Origin: Incurvaria masculella
Lineage: Eukaryota; Arthropoda; Insecta; Lepidoptera; Incurvariidae
DNA length: 64,000 bases
Direction: 5' to 3'
Assembly: GCA_946894095.1 (NCBI GenBank)
Contig: OX335650.1
Span: 5,580,001-5,644,000, forward strand
In this document: in pieces, positions 49,101 to 58,408 of the stretch
How the letters are laid out: every line of letters begins with the position of its first letter
Position numbering within the stretch: the first letter of the stretch is position 1
Translations under genes and position numbers: made by a program
Notes under the pieces: generated by a model
Databases searched by the model: none
Told to the model about the DNA's origin: nothing
Seen by the model: only the letters and a program-made list of their open reading frames with translations

Positions 49101-52100
49101 GAGGGGCCCGATGTTATAACAGGTGGAGGCTGATCGTCTTCTGATGTCACTCGCAGTCGACCTCTGACGAACGTGCTTCCAGCAAAATTGACAGCCGAGC
49201 ATACGATGGTATGCCCTGAGTCGTTTTTTGTCGTTTCGCTTATTGTGAGCTTTGTGACTCCATCAATTGTGAAACTCGCTCGATACCTTCCCCGCGATGA
49301 TCCAGGGAATATTAACGATCGGTTTCCTTCCAAGCTCCAGAACATAATGGGTTCCGGCCGACCCGTTGCCAAGCATTCGAAATTAGCTTCAGACCCAACT
49401 TCTACATTAACGGTCGTTTTCTTCAGCGATATAGTAGGCGGATCTGAAAACATTTTAAATGCAAATTGTTGATAATTCTAACCTAAGGGATATATTTTTT
49501 TTTCAATGAACAATAAATGCACATACCATGAACTGTGAGATATCCAGTGGCACTGACAGCTCCAACTGAGTTGTCTGCTTCGCAGGTGTACTCCCCCTCA
49601 TCAGCGATGGTTACACTTTCGAGCCGAAGACTGCGGTCGTCTGTGATGTGGACCCGGCCCAGGGGCATGTTGCCGCCGCCGGCCGCGCGTTGCCACATTA
49701 TATCCGGCACGGGATCCCCGCCTACCCGGCACTGGAATGTCACACTCCGGCCGGTCTGCACTATCATGTCTTCTGGGCCCGTGATCAAGTACGGCTTTAC
49801 TATAAAAAAATGATAAGTATAGTTAAATTCCATCCAAATCGTGGCAATATGTCCAAGACAAATATTGTATCACTTACTGTGAACTTTAAGTGTTATCTCT
49901 ACAGATTCTCTAGATCCCGCGGCGTTACGTGCTATACACTGGTATCTTCCGGCATCAGATTGCCGGGCATCTTGTATGACTAAGCTTCCTCCGTCTACCA
50001 AGTGCATTCTGAAACAAACAAGACAAAGTCATGACATACTTCGTGTGTAAAATGTATTATCTAATTCAGTTATCTCTCAATCGTTAGCATTATTTTTAAC
50101 TCAATGTTTGCTCTATTAATACGCGCAATAACTTAACAACTCTATCCTAATTCTCAAATCATTGCATTTCTTTCCCCACGTCATGTCATCGCCGTATCTG
50201 ATATCAAACGGATACTGAACTAGCAAGCTACTTCAAGACTATCAGGTTTCAAGCCCGATATCCAGTGATATAACCACTTCATGGTTGCTTAAACAATTCA
50301 GCTAACAATTTATATGGGAGGACAACAAGAGCACGATACACGTTACACAAAGAGATGGATGAGATTGCATTAGACACGTCCTTTAATTTACGGATATTAT
50401 TCTTGGATAACATAACATAAAGTAACGCAATGCGATTGTAAATAGGGATGTTTTACAAGAAATCAACCAAATTTGTAAATGAGCTTTTTACTCATTAAGT
50501 TAAGCGCCAAACAAATCTACCATAGAATATGTAGTGAAACGGCTCATGGAACTCCAGACTGACAATTTCTAGTTCAAATTTTGATTGCATATTTTTTAAG
50601 GAATAAAATTATTTATTATTGTATTTTTTAATACACATTGATAAGATGCGTGAACATTTTACAGGATATTGCGATCACTAGAAATAAGTTGAATGTCAAT
50701 TACGTCTAAATTCCGAATCCAATAAGTATTTTGCTTTGATCAAATAATTTTAGAAATTGAGTACCAATAAAAACAAGGTCAACTATAATATATTTCAAAT
50801 TGGATTATTTAACTTGCGGTGCCTAAAAAAATTAACGTTTTGCTAGCATGGACGTTTACTCTGAAACCGGTACACCGAAAATAGAGACGAATTCGTGATT
50901 TAATTCTGTCATATTGACGTCAACCATAGAGTAAAAGGGACTTGGTATTTTTTTTTCTTTCCAGTGATCAGTTTGTTCGTTAAAGAAGAAGTTCGTGGAA
51001 GAAGAGTCGGTCGATGCAGAGTTAAGACAAAGACTAATGTAGAAATACCTGGAGTCCCCGACGAAGTGGACGGTCTCGCCGTTTCTCTTCCAGAAGACGG
51101 TGGGCTCGGGCGAGCCGCGCGGCGGCGCGCACTCCAGCAGCACGGTCTCGCCCTGCGCCGTCTGAGTCGACGCCGGCTCCAGTCGGAACTCGTCGCGGAG
51201 AACTGCGGATGACGCGATCTATCAATGTCGACTCTGCAGACCAGCGGCCTTACTGCCGAACAGCGACTGTCGCTGCCAGCGTCGGTATCGCTGCTAACGA
51301 GTCATCGCATACAAAACGTTGCGGCCACCATCGACTTACCATGGATTACCGATACCGACGACATATACTATGTCGATGGCGGCTACGGAAAAAAAATAAA
51401 TGCGGTTTTATCCGCAGTAATGGTAGCCACAAAATTGTGTATGCGATGACTCGTTAGCAGAGACACTGACGCTGGCAGCGACAGTCGCTGTTCGGCAATA
51501 AGGCCGCAGAGCCTAGCGCATATTATGAGACCCGCGTCGTTAATTTTCAAAAACTACCAACCCAACTTAATAATTATATTGATTCATTTACTCCTCTTTG
51601 ACAAGTTTACAGACGGTAACATAAAACATTAAATTAATCGATGTAGTCAACATTATTTCAAACCTAATAGACATAGAAAAAAAAATCTGATAAAGCATGT
51701 AGGTAAGAGGAAAGGGTGATGGTCTCAGCGATAGTGCACTAGGTGCGTCATAAGACCATACCTAGGGCCGCTGATTTCCAGCCAACACCGTGAATAGACG
51801 GACAAGAAAGAAGAAAGTAAGACAATATTAAGCGCAGCATTCCTGCTGCGGGTCGTACCTACATAAGAGGTTGGTGCGTAGACTAGTACCAGCAGAAGTA
51901 TGGACCCGAATGTTCACCAAACTTACGATTCTTGGGCCTTTTTCACCTACTTCTGATTAGCTTAATCGCCACATTTTAAGCCTTCTTCTTAGCAGCTTGC
52001 AATCCATACCAGCACAAGATAATCATCACTTTAGTAAGAAAGGCCCTTTAAGTGTCAATTAAAGTAAATCAGTACTTTGTGAAAACCAGGCTTAGGGTCT

Positions 52101-53424
52101 CTTCCACCAAGTACTGATTAGCTTAATCCTCACATTACAAGACTTTTCTTACCATCTTGCAATAGACATCAGTACAATATGATCAGCACTTTAGTAACAA
52201 AGGCCCTTTAAGTTGGCCCAACCCGGCAAGACTAACTCATTCGCGGGCACTGTACAAAACCGTGCTGTTGCGCTCTGGGACCTTCTCTGTTTCAAAGAAA
52301 AATACAGGCTTCGTGATGAGGAAGATGCAACATGTCCACAAACAAGACAATGTATGATGTATGATTTGGTAAGATTTATAAAAATTTTGATTTCAAAACG
52401 ACTTATAGCTAAAAGTAAACCACGACCGCTGTAGTCAAAAATCTAACAAATACCAAATAGGTTATAAATCTTGATTAAATAAGCTATGTCTGATGACTAA
52501 TCTTTTTAAGATTTTCTTACTTTATCATTGCGTAATAAACCACCGAAGTGATTGTATAAAACGCGCGAAAAATTCGAACTTTCGGACCTTATAACTTAGA
52601 AACCAAACATAATTTTACAATGCCAACGGTCATCAGACATCTAGTTCGATCAAATAAAGCTCTTTTGACCAAAATTTGTGATCTCTGATAACAAATATGG
52701 GCGTGATCTTCTTTCCCAGTTTGTATGGGGAGATGAGCGGGTTGGGCCACCTTAAATATCAATTAAAATAAATCAGCACTTGGTGAAAGTGCTGATTTAT
52801 TTTGTGTGTAGCATTAACGCTGGATCGGCGGCGCCGGCACGGCGCGAGCACGGGGAGACCCGAGCGAGACGTGTCCTGTACGGGATTTGTATGCACCGTA
52901 CAACAGAGCTGCAACGGCGCGGGAACGGTGCAGGGGAGCCGTGGCGCCACTGTCGCCACAAAATTACCAAATTTTCGCTACCACGTTCCCGCGCCGACCC
53001 GTACCCGTGTCGGTCTAGCGTGGATCATTATTTACTGTTTTGGATCGTGTTTAAGAGATTGGAGCGTAGACTACTAATAACAGTAAAAGTGAGCGCAAAG
53101 CACCTGCGACACTCAGCGTAGCGTTCCTGCTCCGGGCCGTGCCGTACGGGTTCGTGGCCTCGCACCAGTAGACGCCCGCGTCCGAGTGCGCGCGGCCGTG
53201 CGACGCGCGCAGGAAGTACAGCGCGCCGTCGGCGAGCAGGTGCCTGTGCGGGTCGACGGCGAAGGGCGCGCCGCCCTTGTACCAGCGGATGGCGGGCGGC
53301 GGCGCCCCGCCGGCGCGGCAGTTGAGCGTGGCGGGCTGGTGGCGGGCGACAGTCACGTCGAGCGGCTGCTCGGTGATGTGCGGCGCCTCGCCCGCGAGCG
53401 ACTCCGCGCCGCCGCTCGCGTGAC
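42770..53424 (-). CDS. robo: Roundabout (Robo) axon-guidance receptor, 11 exons, 5' end missing
   Basis: Robo proteins are single-pass neuronal receptors for Slit that control midline crossing. Minus-strand coding exons in order are 53424-53104, 51202-51049, 50008-49878, 49799-49527, 49443-48383, 48269-48038, 47925-47592, 47354-47182, 45288-44975, 44435-44007 and 43171-42770. All have GT/AG borders and matching phases, giving about 1,273 residues. The order is five Ig, three FN3, one transmembrane helix and a cytoplasmic tail, which is the Robo architecture. The Ig1-Ig2 junction reads [12 protein letters not shown] and Ig2 has [12 protein letters not shown], both very Robo-like. The tail keeps CC0-like PEYAEV and CC1-like [10 protein letters not shown] see no CC2 (LPPPP) or CC3, so it may belong to the Robo2/3 (leak) class, but that is inference. 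The first exon continues from a split codon (xGT), so the signal-peptide exon lies upstream and was not found. The Robo family call is firm; the paralogue is not. Confidence 0.93.
42841..43008 (-). repeat. 42-bp coding minisatellite in the last robo exon, 4 units
   Basis: Units are 42841-42882, 42883-42924, 42925-42966 and 42967-43008. They are nearly identical. The first carries a T that changes G to D in SYGAP, and the third differs in the V-T-T segment (VAT). The period is a multiple of three, so the frame is kept. Confidence 0.95.
43196..43277. mobile_element. End fragment of the foldback (GACTTC) element beside the last robo exon
   Basis: The stretch with CGACGAATTGAGAACCTCCT, followed by a T run and AAAGTCGGTTAA, matches the right ends of the elements at 21373 and 36434. 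Read on the minus strand, its T/C-rich inner part leads straight into the acceptor TCACGCAG of the last robo exon. Confidence 0.8.
43539..43678. repeat. 70-bp tandem duplication in a robo intron
   Basis: Two essentially identical 70-bp copies beginning GCAAAGAAGGAGTAATAC at 43539 and 43609. Low-complexity CACTCA/CTCTCA DNA follows to about 43830, including a small GAGTGAGTGAG inverted motif. The open frames over it are not convincing genes. Confidence 0.9.
44007..44435 (-). CDS. robo: robo exon: cytoplasmic tail with a 14-residue duplication
   Basis: The right frame opens [20 protein letters not shown]; other open frames here are shadows. It is tyrosine- and acid-rich. Two back-to-back 14-residue units, [14 protein letters not shown] and [14 protein letters not shown], are followed by a third start, RPYDEE. 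It ends [15 protein letters not shown] with donor GAG|GTGCGT; the acceptor is TCACAG. The length of 429 nt is exactly 143 codons, phase 0 on both sides. Confidence 0.85.
44109..44192 (-). repeat. 42-bp coding duplication in the penultimate robo exon, 2 units
   Basis: Two direct copies, each encoding R(P/S)[10 protein letters not shown](G/A)(C/G). They are followed by a partial third start, RPYD. The period is the same 14 residues as the array in the last exon, although the sequence is unrelated apart from SYG. Confidence 0.9.
44975..45288 (-). CDS. robo: robo exon: juxtamembrane tail with CC0- and CC1-like motifs
   Basis: The codon split with the TM exon gives [21 protein letters not shown] glycine run of nine residues lies near the middle. 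CC0-like [12 protein letters not shown] and CC1-like [11 protein letters not shown] follow; compare YAEV and PTPYATTQLI of vertebrate Robo. The exon ends CVSSL with donor TTG|GTGAGA. The 314 nt are 2 nt plus 104 codons. The two conserved tyrosines are the expected Abl-kinase and phosphatase control sites; that role is known for the family and not shown here. Confidence 0.88.
45289..47181. other. robo intron between TM and CC0 exons
   Basis: AT-rich intron of about 1.9 kb. It holds a GC-rich patch at 46180-46420 with open frames but no recognised domain, and a SINE 3' fragment at 46733-46806 (minus). No further exon was recognised. Confidence 0.6.
46733..46806 (-). repeat. SINE 3' fragment in a robo intron
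   Basis: AATTAGGTGCGATGCCAGAA and TTGAACAGGATGGAAAACAT are the reversed SINE 3' half. Confidence 0.65.
47182..47354 (-). CDS. robo: robo exon: transmembrane segment
   Basis: A short outer linker ([18 protein letters not shown]) precedes about 24 mostly hydrophobic residues, from [11 protein letters not shown] through LIGTFIFF. One lysine sits inside the stretch. The basic stop-transfer RKHNLFTKK follows, then ASLPNIY. The 173 nt are 1+171+1. The acceptor is TTTTTAG and the donor is G|GTAAGT. Confidence 0.93.
47592..47925 (-). CDS. robo: robo exon: FN3-3
   Basis: It encodes [40 protein letters not shown] and [20 protein letters not shown], then the juxtamembrane stretch [10 protein letters not shown]. 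The donor is AAG|GTTCGT and the acceptor is CTTTTAG. The 334 nt are 2+330+2. Confidence 0.93.
48038..48269 (-). CDS. robo: robo exon: FN3-2
   Basis: It opens [20 protein letters not shown], which is the FN3-2 strand signature of Robo (xxEGxxIYYRP), and ends VTRTLDD. The acceptor is TTCCAG and the donor is A|GTGAGT. The 232 nt are 77 codons plus 1 nt. Confidence 0.94.
48383..49443 (-). CDS. robo: robo exon: Ig4, Ig5, FN3-1 and start of FN3-2
   Basis: This is the largest exon: 1,061 nt, or 2 nt plus 353 codons. Ig4 runs from [18 protein letters not shown] with cysteines in ANFECLATG and HTIVCSAVN. Ig5 runs from [17 protein letters not shown] with cysteines in VFPCIATG and [17 protein letters not shown]. 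The linker [20 protein letters not shown] opens FN3-1, typical of Robo. The exon ends inside FN3-2 at VMWQ with donor CAG|GTAAAA. Confidence 0.95.
49527..49799 (-). CDS. robo: robo exon: Ig3
   Basis: It encodes [16 protein letters not shown], the first cysteine in [19 protein letters not shown], and the second cysteine in [18 protein letters not shown], ending YLTVH. The donor is G|GTATGTG and the acceptor is ATATAG. The 273 nt are 2+270+1, and the next exon completes the codon as D of DPPTI. Confidence 0.94.
49878..50008 (-). CDS. robo: robo exon: second half of Ig2
   Basis: It encodes [18 protein letters not shown], then [16 protein letters not shown] (second Ig2 cysteine) and ITLKVH. The donor is A|GTAAGTG and the acceptor is TTTCAG. 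The 131 nt are 1+129+1. It joins the Ig3 exon as KVH-I-KPYL. An Ig2 split across two exons, with about 1 kb of intron between them, is clear from the phases. Confidence 0.93.
50009..51048. other. robo intron splitting Ig2
   Basis: About 1 kb of AT-rich sequence between the two Ig2 half-exons. No repeat family or exon was recognised. Confidence 0.6.
51049..51202 (-). CDS. robo: robo exon: first half of Ig2
   Basis: It encodes [12 protein letters not shown], then [19 protein letters not shown] (first Ig2 cysteine and the invariant tryptophan) and VGDSR. The donor is AG|GTATTT and the acceptor is CCGCAG. The length of 154 nt is 2+150+2, so the last codon is completed by the A that opens the next exon. 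An inverted-repeat transposon begins about 30 bp upstream of the acceptor (see 51230-51515). Confidence 0.93.
51230..51515. mobile_element. Long inverted-repeat element in robo intron
   Basis: Arms of roughly 70-75 bp with a few mismatches face each other. The left arm reads GCGGCCTTACTGCCGAACAG then GTCATCGCATAC; the right arm reads GTATGCGATGAC then TGTTCGGCAATAAGGCCGC. The core contains further palindromic stretches. It ends about 30 bp from the acceptor of the Ig2 exon (51202). Confidence 0.85.
51935..52090 (-). mobile_element. TIR element A (copy 2)
   Basis: TIRs read GGCCTTTTTCACCTACTTCTG at the left (last base excepted) and CAGTACTTTGTGAAAACC at the right. The same family lies at 36182-36338 in the opposite orientation and at 52097-52787 interrupted by another element. 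It lies in the Ig1-Ig2 intron of robo. Confidence 0.8.
52097..52787 (-). mobile_element. TIR element A (copy 3), split by a TTAA element
   Basis: The left part runs from TCTTCCACCAAGTACTGATT to GGCCCTTTAA (about 52211). The right part resumes at ATATCAATTAAAATAAATCA (52756) and ends at GCACTTGGTGAAA. The uninterrupted copy next door reads GGCCCTTTAAGTGTCAATTA, which confirms the empty site. Confidence 0.85.
52212..52751 (-). mobile_element. TTAA-flanked TIR element B (540 bp), piggyBac-like MITE
   Basis: TTAA at 52208-52211 and at 52752-52755 flanks TIRs of the type G(T/G)TGGCCCAACCCG. Internal sequence matches the copy at 14622-15152 in the opposite orientation. There is no coding capacity. 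TTAA duplication is the hallmark of piggyBac-type transposition. Confidence 0.88.
52798..53103. other. robo intron, GC-rich patch before the Ig1 exon
   Basis: About 300 bp with a GC-rich part at 52815-53020. I looked for an exon in phase with Ig1 or Ig2 and saw none. Confidence 0.5.
53104..53424 (-). CDS. robo: robo exon: Ig1 domain
   Basis: The acceptor is CCGCAG at 53425-53430 and the donor is G|GTGCTT after 53104; the exon has 2 nt, then 106 codons, then 1 nt. It encodes a short linker, then [11 protein letters not shown], the first Ig cysteine in [13 protein letters not shown], and the second cysteine in GVYWCEATN. It ends NATLSVA, and the split codon completes V of VLRDEF in the next exon. 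The exon is extremely GC-rich compared with the AT-rich surroundings. It is the most upstream exon I can identify. Confidence 0.92.
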
Positions 53425-54320
53425 CTGCGGGAGCGGCAGAGCGTTAGTGTCGGTAGCCTAATGGAGCGGCCAATTGAATCGAAGGTTATGCAACTCTGGG
53501 CGCCTTCGGTTTCCGGCCACGTGCCCATTCGAGACCGTTGGGGACGAAACTAAATTCTGAATTTAGACATTTCAATCTTGGAAAAATATTTATTTTATTA
53601 TGAGTAATGTTCCAAATCTTGGGCCATTTAGGGCGAAAAATACCCTATTTGCAATGCTACTTGGTTGCTAAGTAACTTAGCCAGCCAAGTTCGGGTCCAA
53701 CTTTCGCCCATTCATCCATTACATCAATCTCATCACTTCCAGGTAAAGCATTGATAATGTTTTTATAGAACTGGACACGAATGGCTAATACCCTACTATC
53801 TCAATCAGCCCAAAAACTCCATTGGAACTGGATACTGGATATTCTAGGGACCTTAATCTTATTGCATAGCTGCATTGAATATCTATTGGAGCAGCATTTT
53901 ACATGCGAATATAGCTCTGACTTATGAACTGGTTTGGTACAGCCACGGATATCTCCGTGGGTACAGCAGTTGCTCGTGTGGCACCAGCTTGAAACTTTCA
54001 AATATGTTTCAAACCGTGTCTTATATTTGATATAGGCACCTTTAATATTATCTAATCGCCACTCTTTGAAATTAATACAGTGTGACACAGGGCTTCATAC
54101 TAGCGCCACTGCTATTTATGAAATGTACGAAAGTCTATTAAAAATGAGAACATTAGGATTAGATTGACAGCAGATGACGCCAATGTCATTGTAACAAATA
54201 AAATAGTAGAAGAAGTAGGATAGTGGAATTTATCCAATAAATACTCACTGTATCCATTTTACCATATCGACTTTCAAAATCGATGAGTTTAGATTTTTAA
54301 TTCCTTATGTCACTATGAAT
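53425..54320. other. Upstream of the robo Ig1 exon; no exon found
   Basis: I searched for a signal-peptide exon ending in a phase-1 donor and saw none. A short SINE end (GGACACGAATGGCTAATACC) is at 53769-53800. Confidence 0.45.
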
Positions 54321-54365
54321 AAAAGTAAATGTCTGAAGCAGGTGGTGCTTCAGACATTTACTTTT
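54321..54365. repeat. Perfect 20-bp hairpin with 5-nt loop
   Basis: AAAAGTAAATGTCTGAAGCA is followed by GGTGG and the exact reverse complement. It lies in AT-rich unassigned DNA with no gene beside it. Confidence 0.9.
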
Positions 54366-56867
54366 CTTCATATTTGGATCACCATTATATGCTTAGTATT
54401 ACTTGGTAGGTGGTGCTTTAGTCCGTGCGTTGCGCATTGTGCATTGTGCATTGTAAAACGATAACGAAATAAAATGGTTAACATCAATGCATACATTTTT
54501 ATTTATTTGCCAGTACATTTGGTATCATTGCCTGTTTAAAAACATGTTTATTATGAACAGATCCTAAAATGCTTTTTTAAACCAATGACCTATAAGGACG
54601 CTCAAGCGACGTGGATAGCGAAAACTGTCAACTATTGTGCAGTGAGGCTGGATTTGAACCCAAGTCTCCGGCACACAAAGCGGAAGCTTCACCGCTATGC
54701 CACGGTGCGCGTCTTTTATACTCAATCAGAGTCATTCACGAAAGCCGAAATGAGCTGAATGAATAAAACATGTCTAAGGACGTGCTCTACCAAATAACCT
54801 TTCATTTAAATTATAAACATCAAGCGCACTAGTTTAAATAAAAATTTGCTTAACAAAACATTACACGTGGCAATTTATTTTAATAACGGTTGGAGTATGT
54901 CATTTGAAGTAACTCTAAAGCGCCGTACACACAATAATAATGAGCTATAAACACAGGCTTGCCCGCTCCGGGTCCCCCCAGGGCCCTGCACCCCTCGCAC
55001 ATGCTTTACGATAAAGCAAAAACGCGCAGATGTTGGTCTTTGACGCTTCGATTGATGTTTATCTATTGTCAATGCCCCGAAACTGCGATGAAATAAAATC
55101 GATACCAGAATGCGACACAGAGTTTTAGAGGCTTTTTTGTCGGAATAGTTCGACCGAATTTTGGAAACAATATTATTTTTGTGCTCGGGATAAAAGTGGA
55201 TTAGTTATCGTCCAGTGCAATTGTATTCTGTGCGAGTTTCCCTGGGACGTACGGTTTGTTATTGCGTTGGCTAATCTATAATTGAATCTGCATTCGATTT
55301 ACCCATACAAAGAGCAGATATACCGCCATGTTTATGCTTCCGAATGTACCCATGTTCGGTTCAATTTGAATGATGTTTGTGGGTCGAAAATATTTTTTTT
55401 TCGCAAATCCATTGATTGTTTTATCATAACCTACTCCACACTCGGATATCCACCTGAATAGAGCTTCAACGAAAAGTAGTCGGGTTTTTCTCAATGCATA
55501 CATATTGAACCTTCTTCAGACTGTATTTTTTTTAAAGAATCAAGCTATACCTCGATACCGCAAAATTGCGTACTCAATTGCGTACTCGGTCTCAAGTCCT
55601 ATAGATGAACAGACACATATACATACCATCACGCCACTTTCCCGGATGAGTAAGAAGATATTATAGAGCGCCATAGTACGGTACAATCACGGGATACTTT
55701 ATTACGCTTCCTCTGCGGATATCGTATTCATCATTTCGTCAGTTTTTGAAAATTTTAAAAATGGCGGAGTACTTTTGAAAAAATCCGTTTTCCTATACAG
55801 GTCGTATTTCTCAACCGATTCTCTTGAAATTTTGCAAGCAGGTTCGATATTTTTACTTTTCTAAATTTTTTAAAATTAAAAAATAAATATTTATTGATCG
55901 AAACGACAAACTCGCGATCCACTAGTTGTATTTGTTTAGAGGATAATCAGATGCAAGAAAAAAATAAAAACAATCATAATTGAAATAAAAAAAAAATTTT
56001 TATAAAATTCTTTATTCACTTATTAAGCAAAAACAAAACATACAACATAAATACATAGTAATCAGAACAGTAAAAGGTTTTACTTAAGGTTGTAGGTGAT
56101 ATGTTACAAAGTCTCATACATCCAGAATGCATGTAAGTTTGCCACAGGTCTTAGCTGATCCGAGCTTAAAAATGTACATGCTATTTCTATGCGGATACAG
56201 CATGTGCATAGACAAGAATGAAATACGATATTGACTGCTCCTAGTTTGCCGATGTCACTAAAACAACTTTACTGCCTGCGGCGTCCTTATAAAGTTATTC
56301 CATCAAACGATATCATGTAGAAATAAGCGAGTCTTCTCTGCGACTATTCATGATCACAACAATACTCTTACAATCGAAATATCGAACAATCTTCACAAAG
56401 GAAAATGGAAGTCGTAAAATCGTATACCTATAATCATCGTAATCGCCATAATTCGGTAAAAGTAAAGAAACAATTCAAACATATAGTTGTGACTTTTTAA
56501 GTGTTCGATAGAGTTTTATGATGGTAATTAGTTAAAGTGAACCGTGACTTACGACCGTAACCGTGAGATATTGACTTTAGGTAATAAGTCCGCCCTTCCA
56601 TGTACCTTTGTGTATGGAAGCAATTACGATTATTATTATTACTAAAAATTAATTAAAAATGTATATATTGGACAATGTAAATGCGACCGTTTACAATTTT
56701 TAAAGGATTATTTATTATTCAAATGTTACGACTAAAATTGTAAAATACGAATTATACATACTTAGTTCATTATTTAGAGTTTCTGCGATATCTACATTTG
56801 ATTACAGTCTGAATACAATCAGATTTTTAAAATAATCTGAAAAAATGTTTGGTCGTGAAATTCATCG
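54366..56867. other. No gene seen
   Basis: AT-rich. 55745-55850 carries GTATTTCTCAACCGATTCTC, also found at 63730, so it is part of an unidentified dispersed repeat. Confidence 0.4.
54632..54712 (-). repeat. tRNA-derived SINE head
   Basis: The minus strand reads an A-box-like TGGCATAGCGGTGAAGC and a B-box GGGTTCAAATCC at tRNA-like spacing. It cannot fold as a full tRNA, so it is a SINE or pseudogene rather than a gene. Confidence 0.6.
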
Positions 56868-56940
56868 GAAGTAGGATTCCAGCCTGCGACCTTGGCATTA
56901 CATGCCCACTGCTCTAACCAATTGAGCTATCCCGACAATT
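56868..56940 (-). repeat. tRNA-like sequence (SINE head or tRNA pseudogene)
   Basis: On the minus strand GTCGGGATAGCTCAATTGG begins a 7-bp acceptor stem that pairs with TTCCGAT (two wobbles). The D stem GCTC/GAGC is good. The anticodon stem is imperfect (TGGGC against GCCA), so I do not call a functional tRNA. Confidence 0.55.
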
Positions 56941-58049
56941 TCGTCAGCCAACGAATTTCTCGATTATTTTCGAATCAACACACTGCTTCTCCTGTCTTCA
57001 CTAGATGGCGCTGATACATAATTAGATCGTTTAGGCTAGGTTAAGATAGGTGAGATGACATAGACTAGATTAGGTTAGGTTTATTGTGGGGATCGCAACG
57101 ATTTACAAGAATGTTACAGTAAAACTACAATATACAGATTCGAAAATATTACATACAAACATATTCACTACATTCATGATTTTTTTTAAAGTATGAAACT
57201 TATGTTAACATTGATTTGTGGTTATAATTGTATTATATGTATATTATAACATTATGTGTAATATTTATTATTGAAATTTTTATATTATTAATATTTAATA
57301 TAATTAATATGCATTAATTGTAATTGTAATAGGCGAAATTTGAAAGGCTCTCGATCGTTCGCTAAACGTTTAGAATACTCGCCTCAACTTAAGGTGAACG
57401 AAGGATAAAACAGAAATGACTCTGCGCAGATTGCGCCTATAGTAAAATATTGTTTATGTTGATCTCGATACGCCGTCTTTATCGCTCATAAACTTATTTT
57501 ATAGCATAGTTACAGGTTAGGACTAGTAAAAGTATCGTAATAAACAACGCTAAGACCAATCTTATTCCGAAATTGTCCCTATTATCTCATGTGTAATTGA
57601 ACAAGCGCAAAACATTATTCCGTCTGCGACTAAGCCAAATATTGATCCTATAGATGAAGCAGTTATAAAAATGACTCCTTTTTGTTGGAAATAAATTAAT
57701 TCATAACATATTGATGTAAAGCGCTACGTATAGCAAGCTTTATGGGCTTTTGAACTTTTTTGAGATCTGCGAAAACATGCCGACCAACGACGTCTTTCTT
57801 TACTTACAGGCTGTTTTTCGGAGGAGATTATTACTTTAGAGATGTTATACCATAACATGTGTGTTAGCAATATTAAGTCAGATGACAAATACGATTTTGG
57901 TGCCATATTAAATATTTGCAGCCAATGGCCGCAACGCAGGTGGAAGCGTTAAATCAATGTATGTATGTATAATATATTCCCCTACTAACACGCGTTAGTA
58001 TATAGGAGACATAGGTTATGGAAGGAGGGACTGTAGGATAATTCCAAAT

Positions 58050-58125
58050 TATGTGGGTGGCGAAATTGATAGACGCAATACCTGCGAAAGGTAAGCTTGC
58101 TGGTTGGAATCCAGCCGTGCAGTAT
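58050..58125 (+). repeat. tRNA-derived SINE head, second family
   Basis: GTGGCGAAATTGATAGACGC with B-box-like GGTTGGAATCC. The same sequence in reverse lies at 18950-19025. It is distinct from the main SINE family at 16160. Confidence 0.65.
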
Positions 58126-58408
58126 ATTAATAAAATAGTCCTCTTACAGCTCTCTTTCTTCCTTGCGTCACAGTCGATTCTACATGCTCATCTCGTATCT
58201 CATTAATCGTTGCACTTTTCGAGAAGCTTTTCAATTTTCTCACATTCGATTGAAATGTTCGCGCGCACGCGTTCCGATTGCATCTTCCACGCTGCTAGTT
58301 ACTGCGCATTGTTCGAGCACTCTTTGTCATAAAAAGCAACGCGAGGGTGTGCGCGACCCCACGTTTCCCGCGCCTGGCTGCTAATTTTTGCCTCAGGCCG
58401 TGTTGACG

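Noticed and set aside
56868..56940. Functional tRNA gene
   Set aside because: The anticodon stem does not pair properly; acceptor and D stems fit, so it is a SINE head or pseudogene.
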